Counted from the first letter of the stretch, positions 1-8,847 are shown. The stretch is 64,000 nt of DNA from Flavobacteriaceae bacterium MAR_2010_72 (GCA_003550275.1 QXCW01000002.1:1364001-1428000); one strand, 5' to 3'. Notes: generated from the sequence alone by a model not told the origin. Numbers and translations are program-made.

Positions 1-2736
1 GAAGCCATTGATAAAATTAATGGTTCGCAAAGATTTGAGGAGAAACAAAAAGAAAAAGGAATCAGAATTATTAAGAAGCTTTTTTCAAGTAAGAGTAGAA
101 AGCAATCAACCGATGAGGGTGCAGAATCAAGAATAGATTACATCAGTGACCATTTAGGCATTGTTAAAGAAGAAGTGATAAAAATTGTCAATCTTCTTCG
201 TGAAGAAAAGATTTTGGCTGATGCAAAAGATTTAACTGCATTCATAAAGAAAGGGGAGAACATAAACCGTTCCTTAAAAATTGTTGAAACATTCAGTCTG
301 ATTGAAAACTTTCTTTTACCATTTTTGGAGGAGACAGAAAAAACATTTCACATTAAGGAATTAAATGAAGATGCAGAGGAAAAAGGGTGCAAGGACGTTA
401 CACCGAACAAAATAAAAACCATTATCAATTTTTGGGCAATCAAGAATTGGATTAAGCGACACAACGAACCGTATTCAAAGAATCATCTTGTGATTCTTTG
501 CGTTCAACCCAAAGAATCGTTGAAGGAAAAATTAGAGAAACGACATGAGTTGGCAAGGTTTGTTGTTGAATTTCTCTATGAGAAAAGTAGTTTGAACATT
601 GCAGAAGATGAAAAGGAAAAAGAAGAGCTGCTGGTTGAGTTTTCAGTTCACCAATTAAAAGATGAGTTTGAAAAGAGACCGAAGCTTTTTGATATGAAAG
701 TATCAATTGAGGATATTGAAGACACCCTTTTTTATCTTTCAAGAATTGAGGCAATAAAAATTGAAGGTGGATTTTTGGTTGTATATAATCGCTTAACTAT
801 TGACAGGGTCGAACAAGACAACAAACGGAGATACAAGAATGAAGACTACCAAAAGTTAAATCAGTTTTACGAAAACAAGATTCAGCAAATTCATATTGTT
901 GGTGAGTATGCCAAGAAAATGATTGGCGATTACAAAGGAGCATTGCAATTTGTTGAAGATTATTTCCAGCTTAACTACAGTAGTTTTCTAAGGAAGTATT
1001 TTCCTGGAAGCAAAATAGATAACCTGAAACTTAAAATGACCCCAACAAAATTCAAGAAGCTTTTTGGGGAACTTTCAGTTACACAATTAAAAATAATAAA
1101 TGATAAGCAACAATACATTGCTATTGTTGCTGGTCCTGGAAGTGGAAAAACGAAAGTATTAGTTCACAAATTAGCATCGTTACTTTTAATGGAGGATGTG
1201 AAACATGAACAATTACTAATGCTGACCTTTTCAAGGGCAGCGGCAACTGAATTTAAAAAGCGCTTACTTTCACTCATTGGCAATGCAGCCCATTTTATAG
1301 AAATAAAAACCTTTCATTCCTACTGTTTTGATTTATTGGGCAGGGTTGGGAGTTTGGAAAAGTCAGATGCCATCTTGAAAAGCACTATTGAAAAAATTAA
1401 GAACGGAGAAGTTGAAGCAAATCGTATTACGAAGACTGTTTTGGTAATTGATGAAGCACAAGACATGAATGCCGATGAATTTGCTTTGATAAATACTTTG
1501 ATGGAACAGAACGAGGAAATGAGAGTGATTGTAGTTGGTGATGATGATCAAAGTATTTATGAATTTAGAGGAGCTAATTCAAAATATTTGGAACAGTTCA
1601 TGGCAGAAAGGGTAGTAAATAAACACGAACTCATAGAAAATTATAGGAGCAAAAACAACTTGGTTGAATTCACAAACGGGTTTGTGAGAAAGATTCGCCA
1701 CCGATTGAAAGATACTCCAATTGATGCAAAACAAAATGATAATGGAAATATTAAGCTGGTTCATTATCAAAATAGAAACCTTATCTCTCCGTTGGTACAA
1801 GACTTACTATCAACAGATCTTATAGGTACTACTTGTGTGCTCACCAAAACAAATGACGAAGCGTTACAGATTACTGGATTGCTTTTAAAAAATGGAATGC
1901 AAGCAAAGTTGATTCAAAGCAATGATGGTTTCAGTTTGCAGAACCTTTTGGAAGTTCGTTTTCTTTTGGACAAAATAAATATGAATGATGATATAAAAAT
2001 TATAAGTGATGAAGTTTGGGTAAAAGCAAAAAGCGAAATGAGAAAAAAGTTTCATCACAGTTCAAAGTTGGAAGTGTGTAACAATATTATCAAACAATTT
2101 GAAGATAGCAATTCACAAAAGAGATACAAATCAGATTTAGAAGTTCTTATAAGGGAATCAAAACTTGAAGATTTCTATAGTCAGGATGGTGAGACAATAT
2201 TTGTTTCTACTATTCATAAAGCAAAAGGGAAAGAGTTTGATAATGTTTTTATCTTGCTTGAAAATTTCAATGCAGCACCTGATGAAGCAAAACGCCAACT
2301 TTATGTTGCAATGACAAGAGCAAAACGTAACTTGGCTATTCACTTAAATGGAAATTATCTTGACAACATAGCAGCAGAAAATTTGGAAAGAATTGAAGAC
2401 AAGGAAACGCATTTACCACCCAATGAAATTGCAATGCACTTATCATTCAAAGATGTTTGGTTAGATTATTTTATTTATCGACAAAACCTTGTTTCTCAAC
2501 TGTCAAGTGATGATCTTTTAAAAATAAACGATGATAAATGCATAAACTTAAATGGACAACCTGTCTTAAAATTCTCAATGCAGTTTCTCAATTCAATTGA
2601 ATCAATAAAACAAAATGGATATAATTTGAAGCAAGCAAAAGTGAACTTCATCGTCTATTGGAAAAAGGAAGGTACGGAGGAAGAATTAAAAATTATTCTA
2701 CCTGAATTACTCTTTGAGAGAAACAATCTTGTTTAA
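1..2736 (+). CDS. UvrD-like superfamily 1 helicase, C-terminal part of a probable RecQ-UvrD fusion (5' end off window)
   Basis: The frame is open from base 1, so the gene starts before the window; 911 codons are visible. An SF1 helicase core is clear: Walker A GPGSGKT (bases 1132-1152), Walker B as VIDEAQD near 1445, motif III as GDDDQSIYEFRG near 1540, motif V as TIHKAKGKEFD near 2205 and motif VI as LYVAMTRAK near 2300. The roughly 370 codons before it carry no SF1 motif and contain a winged-helix-like stretch (ISDHLGIVKEEV, near 145-180) of the kind seen after the RecQ helicase domain in long RecQ-UvrD fusion proteins of Bacteroidetes. The RecQ half is inferred, because it would lie upstream. 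A GTG at 175 could serve as a start but is not needed. The protein should be an ATP-driven DNA-unwinding enzyme, possibly for repair or defence given the mobile context. Confidence 0.85.
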   Translation, partial: EAIDKINGSQRFEEKQKEKGIRIIKKLFSSKSRKQSTDEGAESRIDYISDHLGIVKEEVIKIVNLLREEKILADAKDLTAFIKKGENINRSLKIVETFSLIENFLLPFLEETEKTFHIKELNEDAEEKGCKDVTPNKIKTIINFWAIKNWIKRHNEPYSKNHLVILCVQPKESLKEKLEKRHELARFVVEFLYEKSSLNIAEDEKEKEELLVEFSVHQLKDEFEKRPKLFDMKVSIEDIEDTLFYLSRIEAIKIEGGFLVVYNRLTIDRVEQDNKRRYKNEDYQKLNQFYENKIQQIHIVGEYAKKMIGDYKGALQFVEDYFQLNYSSFLRKYFPGSKIDNLKLKMTPTKFKKLFGELSVTQLKIINDKQQYIAIVAGPGSGKTKVLVHKLASLLLMEDVKHEQLLMLTFSRAAATEFKKRLLSLIGNAAHFIEIKTFHSYCFDLLGRVGSLEKSDAILKSTIEKIKNGEVEANRITKTVLVIDEAQDMNADEFALINTLMEQNEEMRVIVVGDDDQSIYEFRGANSKYLEQFMAERVVNKHELIENYRSKNNLVEFTNGFVRKIRHRLKDTPIDAKQNDNGNIKLVHYQNRNLISPLVQDLLSTDLIGTTCVLTKTNDEALQITGLLLKNGMQAKLIQSNDGFSLQNLLEVRFLLDKINMNDDIKIISDEVWVKAKSEMRKKFHHSSKLEVCNNIIKQFEDSNSQKRYKSDLEVLIRESKLEDFYSQDGETIFVSTIHKAKGKEFDNVFILLENFNAAPDEAKRQLYVAMTRAKRNLAIHLNGNYLDNIAAENLERIEDKETHLPPNEIAMHLSFKDVWLDYFIYRQNLVSQLSSDDLLKINDDKCINLNGQPVLKFSMQFLNSIESIKQNGYNLKQAKVNFIVYWKKEGTEEELKIILPELLFERNNLV

Positions 2737-2981
2737 TTGACATTATGTTGAAGACGTTGGTGACATTTTTCAAATCAGTCAACAGCAATAGTTGTATTTT
2801 ACTAAGCTATTAAGGCCTTCAAAAACAAACCACTCCAGAAGCCTCTCAAAAGGCCAGAGGGGTTAAAGTCCGTTTAGTTTCTAACTGGAAACTTGGCTTG
2901 CTTCATTTCATGTTCTGTTTCGCAAGGCTGCCCTATAAAAGAAAACTTATTCACATTAAATGAACTATCCATTAACTTCAA

Positions 2982-2989
2982 TAACTTTG
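2982..2989 (+). promoter_or_regulatory. Promoter -7 box of umuD (TAACTTTG)
   Basis: TAACTTTG fits the Bacteroidetes -7 consensus TAnnTTTG and ends only 4 bases before the umuD ATG. No clear TTG -33 element sits 19-20 bp upstream. If used, transcription would begin at or within a few bases of the start codon. Confidence 0.5.
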
Positions 2990-2993
2990 TAAA

Positions 2994-3443
2994 ATGCAAG
3001 TCAGAAAACTTTACAACACAAATACCATTCAATTTTATGGTGTAGATTTAACTACCCATTTAGAATTACCTTTTGTAGCCAATGGTATTAGCGCAGGGTT
3101 TCCATCCCCAGCCGATGATTTTTTAGATATAAACATAGACCTAAACAAGCATCTCATTAAAAACCCAAGTACGAGCTTTTATGGTAGAGTACGCGGTGAT
3201 TCTATGATGGATGCGGGTATTCATGATGGCGATTTACTGATAATTGATAAAAGTTTAGAACCCCAAAATGGCAAAATAGCTGTTTGCTTTATAGATGGCG
3301 AATTTACAGTGAAGCGTATAAAAATGGAAAAGAATACCATTTGGTTAATCGCCGAAAACCAAAACTACCAACCAATTCAAGTCACAAAAGACAACGATTT
3401 TATCATATGGGGTATGGTTACTAACGTTATCAAAACACTATGA
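2994..3443 (+). CDS. umuD: UmuD-like SOS mutagenesis autopeptidase (S24/LexA family)
   Basis: The protein has 149 residues, the usual size for UmuD. The self-cleavage site Ala34-Gly35 lies in ISAGFPSPADDF, the serine nucleophile is Ser70 in RGDSMMD, and the general-base lysine is Lys107 in FTVKRIK. After DNA damage the protein cleaves itself on RecA filaments, and the trimmed form is the accessory subunit of DNA polymerase V. The start at 2994 puts the cleavage site at the normal distance from the N-terminus. umuC follows after one base, so the two are translated as a pair. It heads a four-gene run inside the integrative element. A Bacteroidetes-type -7 box sits directly before the start codon; I saw no obvious LexA box. 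Confidence 0.93.
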   Translation: MQVRKLYNTNTIQFYGVDLTTHLELPFVANGISAGFPSPADDFLDINIDLNKHLIKNPSTSFYGRVRGDSMMDAGIHDGDLLIIDKSLEPQNGKIAVCFIDGEFTVKRIKMEKNTIWLIAENQNYQPIQVTKDNDFIIWGMVTNVIKTL

Positions 3444-3444
3444 C

Positions 3445-4704
3445 ATGTTTGCGCTCGTCGACTGTAACAACTTTTATGCCTCTTGTGAGCGTGTTTTTAA
3501 TCCTGAATTAAACAATAAACCGGTTGTTGTTTTATCCAATAATGATGGCTGCGTTATTGCACGTTCAAATGAAGCTAAAGCATTAGGTATTCCAATGGGT
3601 GCGCCTGCATTTGAATATGCAAAAACCTTTAATGAAAATAATATTAACGTTTTTTCGTCTAACTATGCCTTATATGGTGATATGAGTAGTAGGGTGATGA
3701 ATCTGCTTTCAGAATTTACTCCCGAAGTTGAGATTTACAGTATTGACGAAGCCTTTTTAAAATTTGTAGGATTTGAATTGTTCAACTTTCAAAACATAGG
3801 TGAACAGATGCGGTATCGTGTTACTAAAGGCACAGGCATTCCTATTAGTATTGGTTTTGCACCATCAAAAGCATTGTCGAAAGTCGCCAATAAAATAGCA
3901 AAGAAATTCCCAGACAAAACCAATAATGTCTATGTAATAGATAGTGAAGCAAAACGTATTAAAGCCTTGAAATGGCTACCTATTGAAGATGTTTGGGGTA
4001 TTGGTAGACAACATACTAAAAGGCTTAAAGCCATCAATGTTCATAATGCCTATCAATTTACCCAACTTCCAGATGATTGGGTACGCAAACATTTGGCAGT
4101 TGTAGGGCTACGCTTAAAACACGATTTAGAGGGCAAGCCTACATTAGATTTTGAAAAAGTAGCCAATAAAAAAATGATTGCCACAACACGATCTTTTGAA
4201 GGTATGCTAACTAACTTTGATGATGTTAAAGAGCGTGTATCTACATTCGCGGTTTCCTGTTCCGAAAAATTAAGACGTCAAAATTCGCATTGTAATATGT
4301 TAATGGTGTTTTTGCATACCAATGGGTTTAGAAAAGATTTGCCACAATACGGTAGAAATATTGTAATAAAAACACATCATCCAACCAATTCAAGTATTGA
4401 TTTGATAAAGTATGCGCATATAGGTCTAAAAGCGATATTCAAAGCGGATTATCATTACAAAAAAGCGGGTGTGATTGTTATGGGTCTAACACCAGATAAT
4501 CAAAAACAATATGCATTATTTAATTGTGAAAACCCTAAACACCTACCAATAATGACTATTGTGGATAGGCTAAATACATCATATGGCAATAATAAAATAA
4601 AGTTTGGCAGTCAGTCATTAGGCCGCCAATGGAAGATGAAGCAAGAAAGATTGTCACCTCGCTATTCTACAAACATTAATGAAATCATTACCGTTAAAGT
4701 TTAA
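3445..4704 (+). CDS. umuC: UmuC-like Y-family DNA polymerase (pol V catalytic subunit)
   Basis: The 419-residue product is full length for UmuC. The N-terminus MFALVDCNNFYASCERVF holds the first catalytic Asp and the Y-family steric-gate region, and YSIDEAF near residue 100 supplies the catalytic Asp-Glu pair. The thumb and little-finger regions follow (IGFAPSKALSKVANKIAK, WGIGRQHTKRL). It performs error-prone translesion synthesis together with cleaved UmuD. It begins one base after umuD and is followed by an unknown gene 42 bp downstream and an SRAP gene. Mobile umuDC pairs are common on plasmids and integrative elements and may raise mutation rates after damage; that role here is inference. 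Confidence 0.93.
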   Translation: MFALVDCNNFYASCERVFNPELNNKPVVVLSNNDGCVIARSNEAKALGIPMGAPAFEYAKTFNENNINVFSSNYALYGDMSSRVMNLLSEFTPEVEIYSIDEAFLKFVGFELFNFQNIGEQMRYRVTKGTGIPISIGFAPSKALSKVANKIAKKFPDKTNNVYVIDSEAKRIKALKWLPIEDVWGIGRQHTKRLKAINVHNAYQFTQLPDDWVRKHLAVVGLRLKHDLEGKPTLDFEKVANKKMIATTRSFEGMLTNFDDVKERVSTFAVSCSEKLRRQNSHCNMLMVFLHTNGFRKDLPQYGRNIVIKTHHPTNSSIDLIKYAHIGLKAIFKADYHYKKAGVIVMGLTPDNQKQYALFNCENPKHLPIMTIVDRLNTSYGNNKIKFGSQSLGRQWKMKQERLSPRYSTNINEIITVKV

Positions 4705-4746
4705 ATTTAATTAGTAATTTAGAGATTCTAAACCATTGGATTAATA

Positions 4747-5529
4747 ATGAAAAGTGCTGAAACAGATTTATTTTTAGGGGCTTATTATTCAGATTTGAAC
4801 AGGCTAAAAAAAGGATGGGAGTCTTTAAACAAAACTGAAATTGATTTTGGTAAAGTCTTGGAGGGTATTCCATTATCAATCACAATTACTGACCTTGTAA
4901 AAATGAATCAAGATCTGTGGTGTAGTAAGCTACATGTTGAAGATGATAACAACCTAGTTACTGCCAATAAAAAAGTATTTAATCCTAATGCAGATCTGGA
5001 ATGTTTGGGTTTTTTGAAATCAGTCACCAAGTCTAATGATGAGGTAGACTATTATAAACTTAATGCCATTAAGGATTACTGTGATTTAGAGTATGAAATC
5101 GATCCTAATATTTCAAGTATTTACAGATTAGAAGCAAAAGGCTATAGAAAAATAGATTTAGACCTAATTGCTAGTGCTGAAGAACGAAATAAGGAAAAAG
5201 TGTTGCAACTTTTAAGTCAGGGTGCTAATCTATATATTGCTCCATCTTTTGTTTTAGATGAAAATTCAATTGATGAATTGAATATACTTTTACCTGACGA
5301 ATTAAAATACAATACGAAAGATGATTCAAATGATAATGAAAGTGATGTGCTTTTAAGATATTCGACAGACATCGATAGATATCTAAATTTCTTCCTAAAC
5401 AACTATCCAACTTATAAGGAATCCCCAAATAATGTTGATATAGATGAAAGCTTAAAAGTAGAAATGACTGCAAATTTATACAGAGCAGCAAGTGCTAACA
5501 AATTCTATGACTTAATAATTTCACGATAA
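4747..5529 (+). CDS. Unknown protein between umuC and SRAP
   Basis: A 260-residue acidic, soluble-looking protein with no signal peptide, membrane segment or motif that I recognise. It opens with MKSAETDLFLGAYYSDLNRLKKGWESL and has a low-complexity acidic stretch (KDDSNDNESD) near residue 195. Its stop codon is only two bases before the ATG of the SRAP gene, and it begins 42 bp after umuC, so it is very likely co-transcribed with the SOS cassette. A role in translesion synthesis or lesion handling is suggested by position only. I do not assign a function. Confidence 0.8.
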   Translation: MKSAETDLFLGAYYSDLNRLKKGWESLNKTEIDFGKVLEGIPLSITITDLVKMNQDLWCSKLHVEDDNNLVTANKKVFNPNADLECLGFLKSVTKSNDEVDYYKLNAIKDYCDLEYEIDPNISSIYRLEAKGYRKIDLDLIASAEERNKEKVLQLLSQGANLYIAPSFVLDENSIDELNILLPDELKYNTKDDSNDNESDVLLRYSTDIDRYLNFFLNNYPTYKESPNNVDIDESLKVEMTANLYRAASANKFYDLIISR

Positions 5530-5531
5530 TA

Positions 5532-6263
5532 ATGTGTTTTCATACCTCACAAACAAAAAAAGTAGTAGCACTTGAAAATCGTTATGATGCGTCATTAACA
5601 AAAGATGATGCTAGAGAGGCTTATGATATTCCTAGATACCACTTAAATGGGTTCGCACACCCCGATATGCTCATCATCCCTCAAGAAGGACCATCAGCTT
5701 TAGCCCCTGCATTATGGGGTATTGTGCCAGGTAATAAAAAGCCAGAACATTTAAGCGACTACTATAAAGAAGCAGTCAGATATGGCGGTGGTTTAAACGC
5801 ACAATCTGAAAAGTTATTTGAGCATTTTATCTATAAGCATTCTGCTTTTACTAGGCGGTGTATTGTCCCGGTTACAGGTTTTTTTGAACCCCATGAATAT
5901 AAGAGCAAAAAATACCCTTTTCATATTAAACATAAAGATAACGATGTATTGTCATTAGCAGGCTTATATACATTGGTTGGTGAAGTGGTTACATTTACAA
6001 TTCTAACAAAAAAAGCATCACCTTTATTTGCAAAAATTCATAATAAGAAAAATAGGCAACCTGTTATTTTACAAAAGGATTTTGAGCAAGATTGGTTAAA
6101 GGATGACTTAAACCAAAATGGTATAACAGAATTGATAAACCTTAATTACCAAGAAGAAGAATTAAGTACTTATACAGTAAGTCGGGATTTATTCAGCCCT
6201 AAAGTCAATTCTGATATAGCTTCAATAATTGATGAAGTTAAATATGAAGGTGTTGTAATTTAG
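5532..6263 (+). CDS. SRAP domain protein (SOS response-associated peptidase, YedK/HMCES family)
   Basis: The 243-residue protein starts Met-Cys, so Cys2 becomes the N-terminal catalytic cysteine after Met removal. Other family landmarks are visible: N89 in NAQSE, E119 in GFFEPHE, and a histidine in the IHNKKNRQPVIL region. Family members form a covalent thiazolidine link with abasic sites in single-stranded DNA, shielding them from cleavage and error-prone bypass. It starts two bases after the preceding unknown gene, at the end of the umuD-umuC-X cassette. Pairing a lesion shield with an error-prone polymerase in one operon makes a coherent damage-tolerance module. The start is fixed by the required Cys2. 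Confidence 0.92.
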   Translation: MCFHTSQTKKVVALENRYDASLTKDDAREAYDIPRYHLNGFAHPDMLIIPQEGPSALAPALWGIVPGNKKPEHLSDYYKEAVRYGGGLNAQSEKLFEHFIYKHSAFTRRCIVPVTGFFEPHEYKSKKYPFHIKHKDNDVLSLAGLYTLVGEVVTFTILTKKASPLFAKIHNKKNRQPVILQKDFEQDWLKDDLNQNGITELINLNYQEEELSTYTVSRDLFSPKVNSDIASIIDEVKYEGVVI

Positions 6264-6265
6264 TT

Positions 6266-6700
6266 TTAAATGTATAAATAAACAATATTCCCAGTTTCAA
6301 CATCATAGAATGCAGACCTTCCATCGGCATCTTTGATAGCATTGTTCACAGGTAAATATCGGCCCTTTAGCTTAAATGTTTTAAGCAGCTTTTGAAGATC
6401 TTTTCTTGTTGCTGGTTTATCTTCAGTGGGGGTAAGAAAATGCTTTACCCCATCTGCAGCCCAATTCCCAATCATTGCATTTCCAATACCAGCAAAACTC
6501 ACAGTATCTATTTTGGTTTTAGTGTCGGGTTTAGTCTCTTCAGGAACTTTTGTAGTTTCTTTTTCGGTTAAATGACTAATTGTTTTTCTAGCGTGATGCG
6601 CTTTTGACCTACACGTATCACTGCAATATTTTTGAACACGACGTCTTTTGGGTTCAAATTCCTTAAAGCAGTACTTACAAGTATAAAATTCTTGATCCAT
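6266..6700 (-). CDS. Small zinc-ribbon protein of the integrative element
   Basis: About 144 residues from the start chosen at 6700 (MDQEFYTCKYC). Near the N-terminus are four cysteines in the pattern CKYC...CSDTC within a basic stretch (EPKRRRVQ), typical of a small zinc ribbon that may bind nucleic acid. The rest is Lys/Thr-rich then a compact C-terminal part ending ETGNIVYLYI. The open frame extends further upstream to 6787, but that extension overlaps the neighbouring gene and looks non-coding. The gene ends 3 bp from the SRAP stop, convergent with it. It lies third in the integrase-led minus-strand set. I do not recognise a named family. Confidence 0.7.
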   Translation of the reverse strand: MDQEFYTCKYCFKEFEPKRRRVQKYCSDTCRSKAHHARKTISHLTEKETTKVPEETKPDTKTKIDTVSFAGIGNAMIGNWAADGVKHFLTPTEDKPATRKDLQKLLKTFKLKGRYLPVNNAIKDADGRSAFYDVETGNIVYLYI

Positions 6701-6755
6701 TGATTTAGCGTAAAATAAACGTTTGTTTGACGTATAAATAATTGTTTTTTGTGTT

Positions 6756-7451
6756 TTATGGTAATTTCTCGTTGCCCTTGGAACCATTTTTAACCTTTAT
6801 GTTGAATACGGATTCCAATAAAAAGGCGTCAGCTTCCGTATCAGTTATTAAAGGTGGTTTTTTTGGTTTGGGTGTTTTGCTAATTGTAGATTTTTGAACA
6901 CTTATTGTATCAGAAGTCTTATGATTTGAACCAAGCCCTTCAAATTTTCCCATAAAAGCGCCTTTTGAATCAACTCCAATATATTTTGATTTCAAACTTG
7001 TAAACGTGTTCCTCATTTTGTTATGGTGTGTTAAAAAAACATCACGTTGCAAGTCAAATAGACTTTTTATGGGTTCGGGGACATTTTGGATATAATTTGA
7101 AATATGTTCAAATAATAAACCAGTGATATAGGTGTGTGAATCCAACAGTTCCCAATATTTATCCAACAGATATTGAAATAAATCTGTATCCAATTTAGAT
7201 TGTGCCTCTAATAGTATAATAACATTTTCTTCAAAAATGTTATATTTTGCAAAAATGTCGAGTCTTTTGAAGAGGTCTTCGTTTGTTGTCGTATCTCCAT
7301 TGCGATCTACATATGCAACCCTGTTGGTGGCCTCATACGACACAAGGTCTTTTATTGGTGTTCGTTGAAATACATTATATAGTTTATCAGGTATATAAAA
7401 TATATATGATTTAGCGAGATTGTTCCGTAAGCTTTTAAATATCTCGTTCAT
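6756..7451 (-). CDS. Unknown protein following the integrase
   Basis: A 231-residue protein with an alpha-helical, leucine-rich N-terminal two thirds (FKRLDIFAKYNIFEENVIILL) and a Ser/Thr/Lys/Pro-rich tail (STISKTPKPKKPP). No signal peptide or membrane segment is apparent. It begins 3 bp after the integrase stop, so the two are almost surely one transcript. It could be an element-encoded accessory factor for recombination or maintenance, but no motif supports this. Unknown function. Confidence 0.75.
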   Translation of the reverse strand: MNEIFKSLRNNLAKSYIFYIPDKLYNVFQRTPIKDLVSYEATNRVAYVDRNGDTTTNEDLFKRLDIFAKYNIFEENVIILLEAQSKLDTDLFQYLLDKYWELLDSHTYITGLLFEHISNYIQNVPEPIKSLFDLQRDVFLTHHNKMRNTFTSLKSKYIGVDSKGAFMGKFEGLGSNHKTSDTISVQKSTISKTPKPKKPPLITDTEADAFLLESVFNIKVKNGSKGNEKLP

Positions 7452-7454
7452 TTT

Positions 7455-8717
7455 CTACTTTAATAAGTTTGAATAATCTTCTGGAATTTCGGCATCAATA
7501 TCACGCAGATATTTGTTTAAGGCATCCATGGTGGAATGTCCAGTTATCAACATTAATTTGCTTTTTGCGGCAAAAGGGGAGGACTCCTTAACCATTGCTC
7601 TATAGAGTTTAGTGATGAAGGTGTGCCTGAAACTATACAGACCATAATTCTTCCCTATTTTAAAGTGATTTTTAACCACATCCTTATAACGTTTTGAAAA
7701 ATGATCACGTCGGTTAATTTCTGTAGCATCCCAAGTACCACCGATTTTATCAGGTGTGAATAAGTAAAATTCACCATCTAGGTTACTCAAATCTGGCAAT
7801 TCGTCTAATAAAAGATCAGGTATCCGTTTCGTTTTTAAAGGGCTGTTTTTGGCCTTGAATTGAATGGTTTTCTCTTTTATATTGATATCCTTTATTTTTA
7901 ATCTGCAAACTTCAATTGGCCTTAAAAAGTTGTAAGAAATAAACTTTATATATAACAACATAATGGGATCTTCCTTTTCCAAATAATTGAATATTTCCGT
8001 TTGCCGATCTAATGAGTACGTTTTGTTTCTTTGAGGGTTTGTTTTTTGAGCCTTAATATTTTTGACTGGGTTGGATTCAATAATTTCATTATCCTCCATG
8101 GTTTGCATCAAACTTCTCAAATCGGTTCTGTAGTTATTGAAACTTCTTGAACTATTATTGGTGAGCATATCGTTAAGAAACAACATAATCAGTTTTTTAT
8201 CCACTTGTTCTATTGCCGTAACTTCCTTATGATGCTCTGAAATCCAAGACATAAATTTATTGGATCGACTTTCATAATCCTTATAGGTTCTTATGCCTAT
8301 AACGTTCTTTTTTAAGTTTAAAGCCAAGTCAAAGGCTTCTTTTACGGTCATTTTTGGAGTTTCAACACCTTTTTGTTCTTCAACTTTTTCAAAATTCTCT
8401 TCAATTTTTGGGATGAATTTTTTTACTAAAGTTGCTTTTGGCTCAGGTTTTTGGTCACTGGCAAGGTTTGAAGCCATTTTGGATTCGAACAATTCCGTAT
8501 TGTCCTTAAAGGGATTGTAGCCTTCATTCAACAGCTTGATTAGTCGTCTTCGGTATACTGATAAAATAAAAAGGCGATCTTCCTTGGTCTTGTAACGGTT
8601 GGCAATGCCATAGATATTGTTCATCCGAATTAACTTCCCGTTATCAGGGTTTCGGTAGGCAAAATACACGTGCCAACGCTGGGACAGGTCACCATTGGCA
8701 TTGTAGATTTTGGGCAT
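7455..8717 (-). CDS. Tyrosine recombinase/integrase of the element
   Basis: About 420 residues from the preferred start at 8717. Numbered from that start, the catalytic arginine I is at about residue 266 in FLRPIEVCRL, arginine II at about 364 in YSFRHTF (Tyr replaces the first His of the usual HxxR), the late His in TGHSTMDA, and the nucleophilic Tyr at about 403 in NKYLRD. The N-terminal part resembles the arm-binding and SAM-like domains of flavobacterial phage-type integrases. The frame is open to an ATG at 8816, but that start has no room for a leader, its first 33 codons are made of a DNA repeat, and the ATG at 8717 has a clear Shine-Dalgarno-like AGAGGA 8-9 bases upstream. Homologues I know begin near the PKIYNANG motif, as this one does. 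Confidence 0.93.
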   Translation of the reverse strand: MPKIYNANGDLSQRWHVYFAYRNPDNGKLIRMNNIYGIANRYKTKEDRLFILSVYRRRLIKLLNEGYNPFKDNTELFESKMASNLASDQKPEPKATLVKKFIPKIEENFEKVEEQKGVETPKMTVKEAFDLALNLKKNVIGIRTYKDYESRSNKFMSWISEHHKEVTAIEQVDKKLIMLFLNDMLTNNSSRSFNNYRTDLRSLMQTMEDNEIIESNPVKNIKAQKTNPQRNKTYSLDRQTEIFNYLEKEDPIMLLYIKFISYNFLRPIEVCRLKIKDINIKEKTIQFKAKNSPLKTKRIPDLLLDELPDLSNLDGEFYLFTPDKIGGTWDATEINRRDHFSKRYKDVVKNHFKIGKNYGLYSFRHTFITKLYRAMVKESSPFAAKSKLMLITGHSTMDALNKYLRDIDAEIPEDYSNLLK

Positions 8718-8744
8718 TGAAAAGTTCCTCTTTTTTGTCAAATT

Positions 8745-8786
8745 GTGTTCTAATTCGTGTTCAAAAACGTGTTCATTTGGGTGTTC
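8745..8786. repeat. Four direct repeats GAACAC with 12-bp period, candidate integrase arm-type sites
   Basis: On the plus strand GTGTTC occurs at 8745, 8757, 8769 and 8781, exactly every 12 bp, with A/T-rich spacers. The array lies between the integrase start and the tRNA 3' end, where arm-type binding sites of tyrosine integrases are expected. Read in the open integrase frame it gives an artificial Glu-His repeat. Confidence 0.7.
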
Positions 8787-8814
8787 AAAAATAATTAATT
8801 CATTTAAATTTTGC

Positions 8815-8847
8815 ATAAAAAAACGGTTTAGAGTGAACCAAACCGTT
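8815..8847 (-). terminator. Intrinsic terminator of tRNA-Met abutting the long integrase frame
   Basis: On the minus strand AACGGTTT and AAACCGTT form an 8-bp stem (8822-8829 with 8840-8847) followed by a run of seven T. The T run ends exactly at the ATG of the longer integrase frame (8816), an argument against that start codon. Confidence 0.75.

Noticed and set aside
2820-2855. Possible hairpin CCTCT/AGAGG in the gap after the helicase
   Set aside because: Only five pairs, weak loop and no T-run; not reported as a terminator or att site.
1-8800. Second copy of the tRNA-Met 3' end (left attachment site)
   Set aside because: No match seen by eye, so the left end must be outside the window.
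8717-8816. Glu-His repeat (EHxx) at the N-terminus of the long integrase frame as a metal-binding motif
   Set aside because: It is a translation of a 12-bp DNA repeat, and the true start is probably at 8717.
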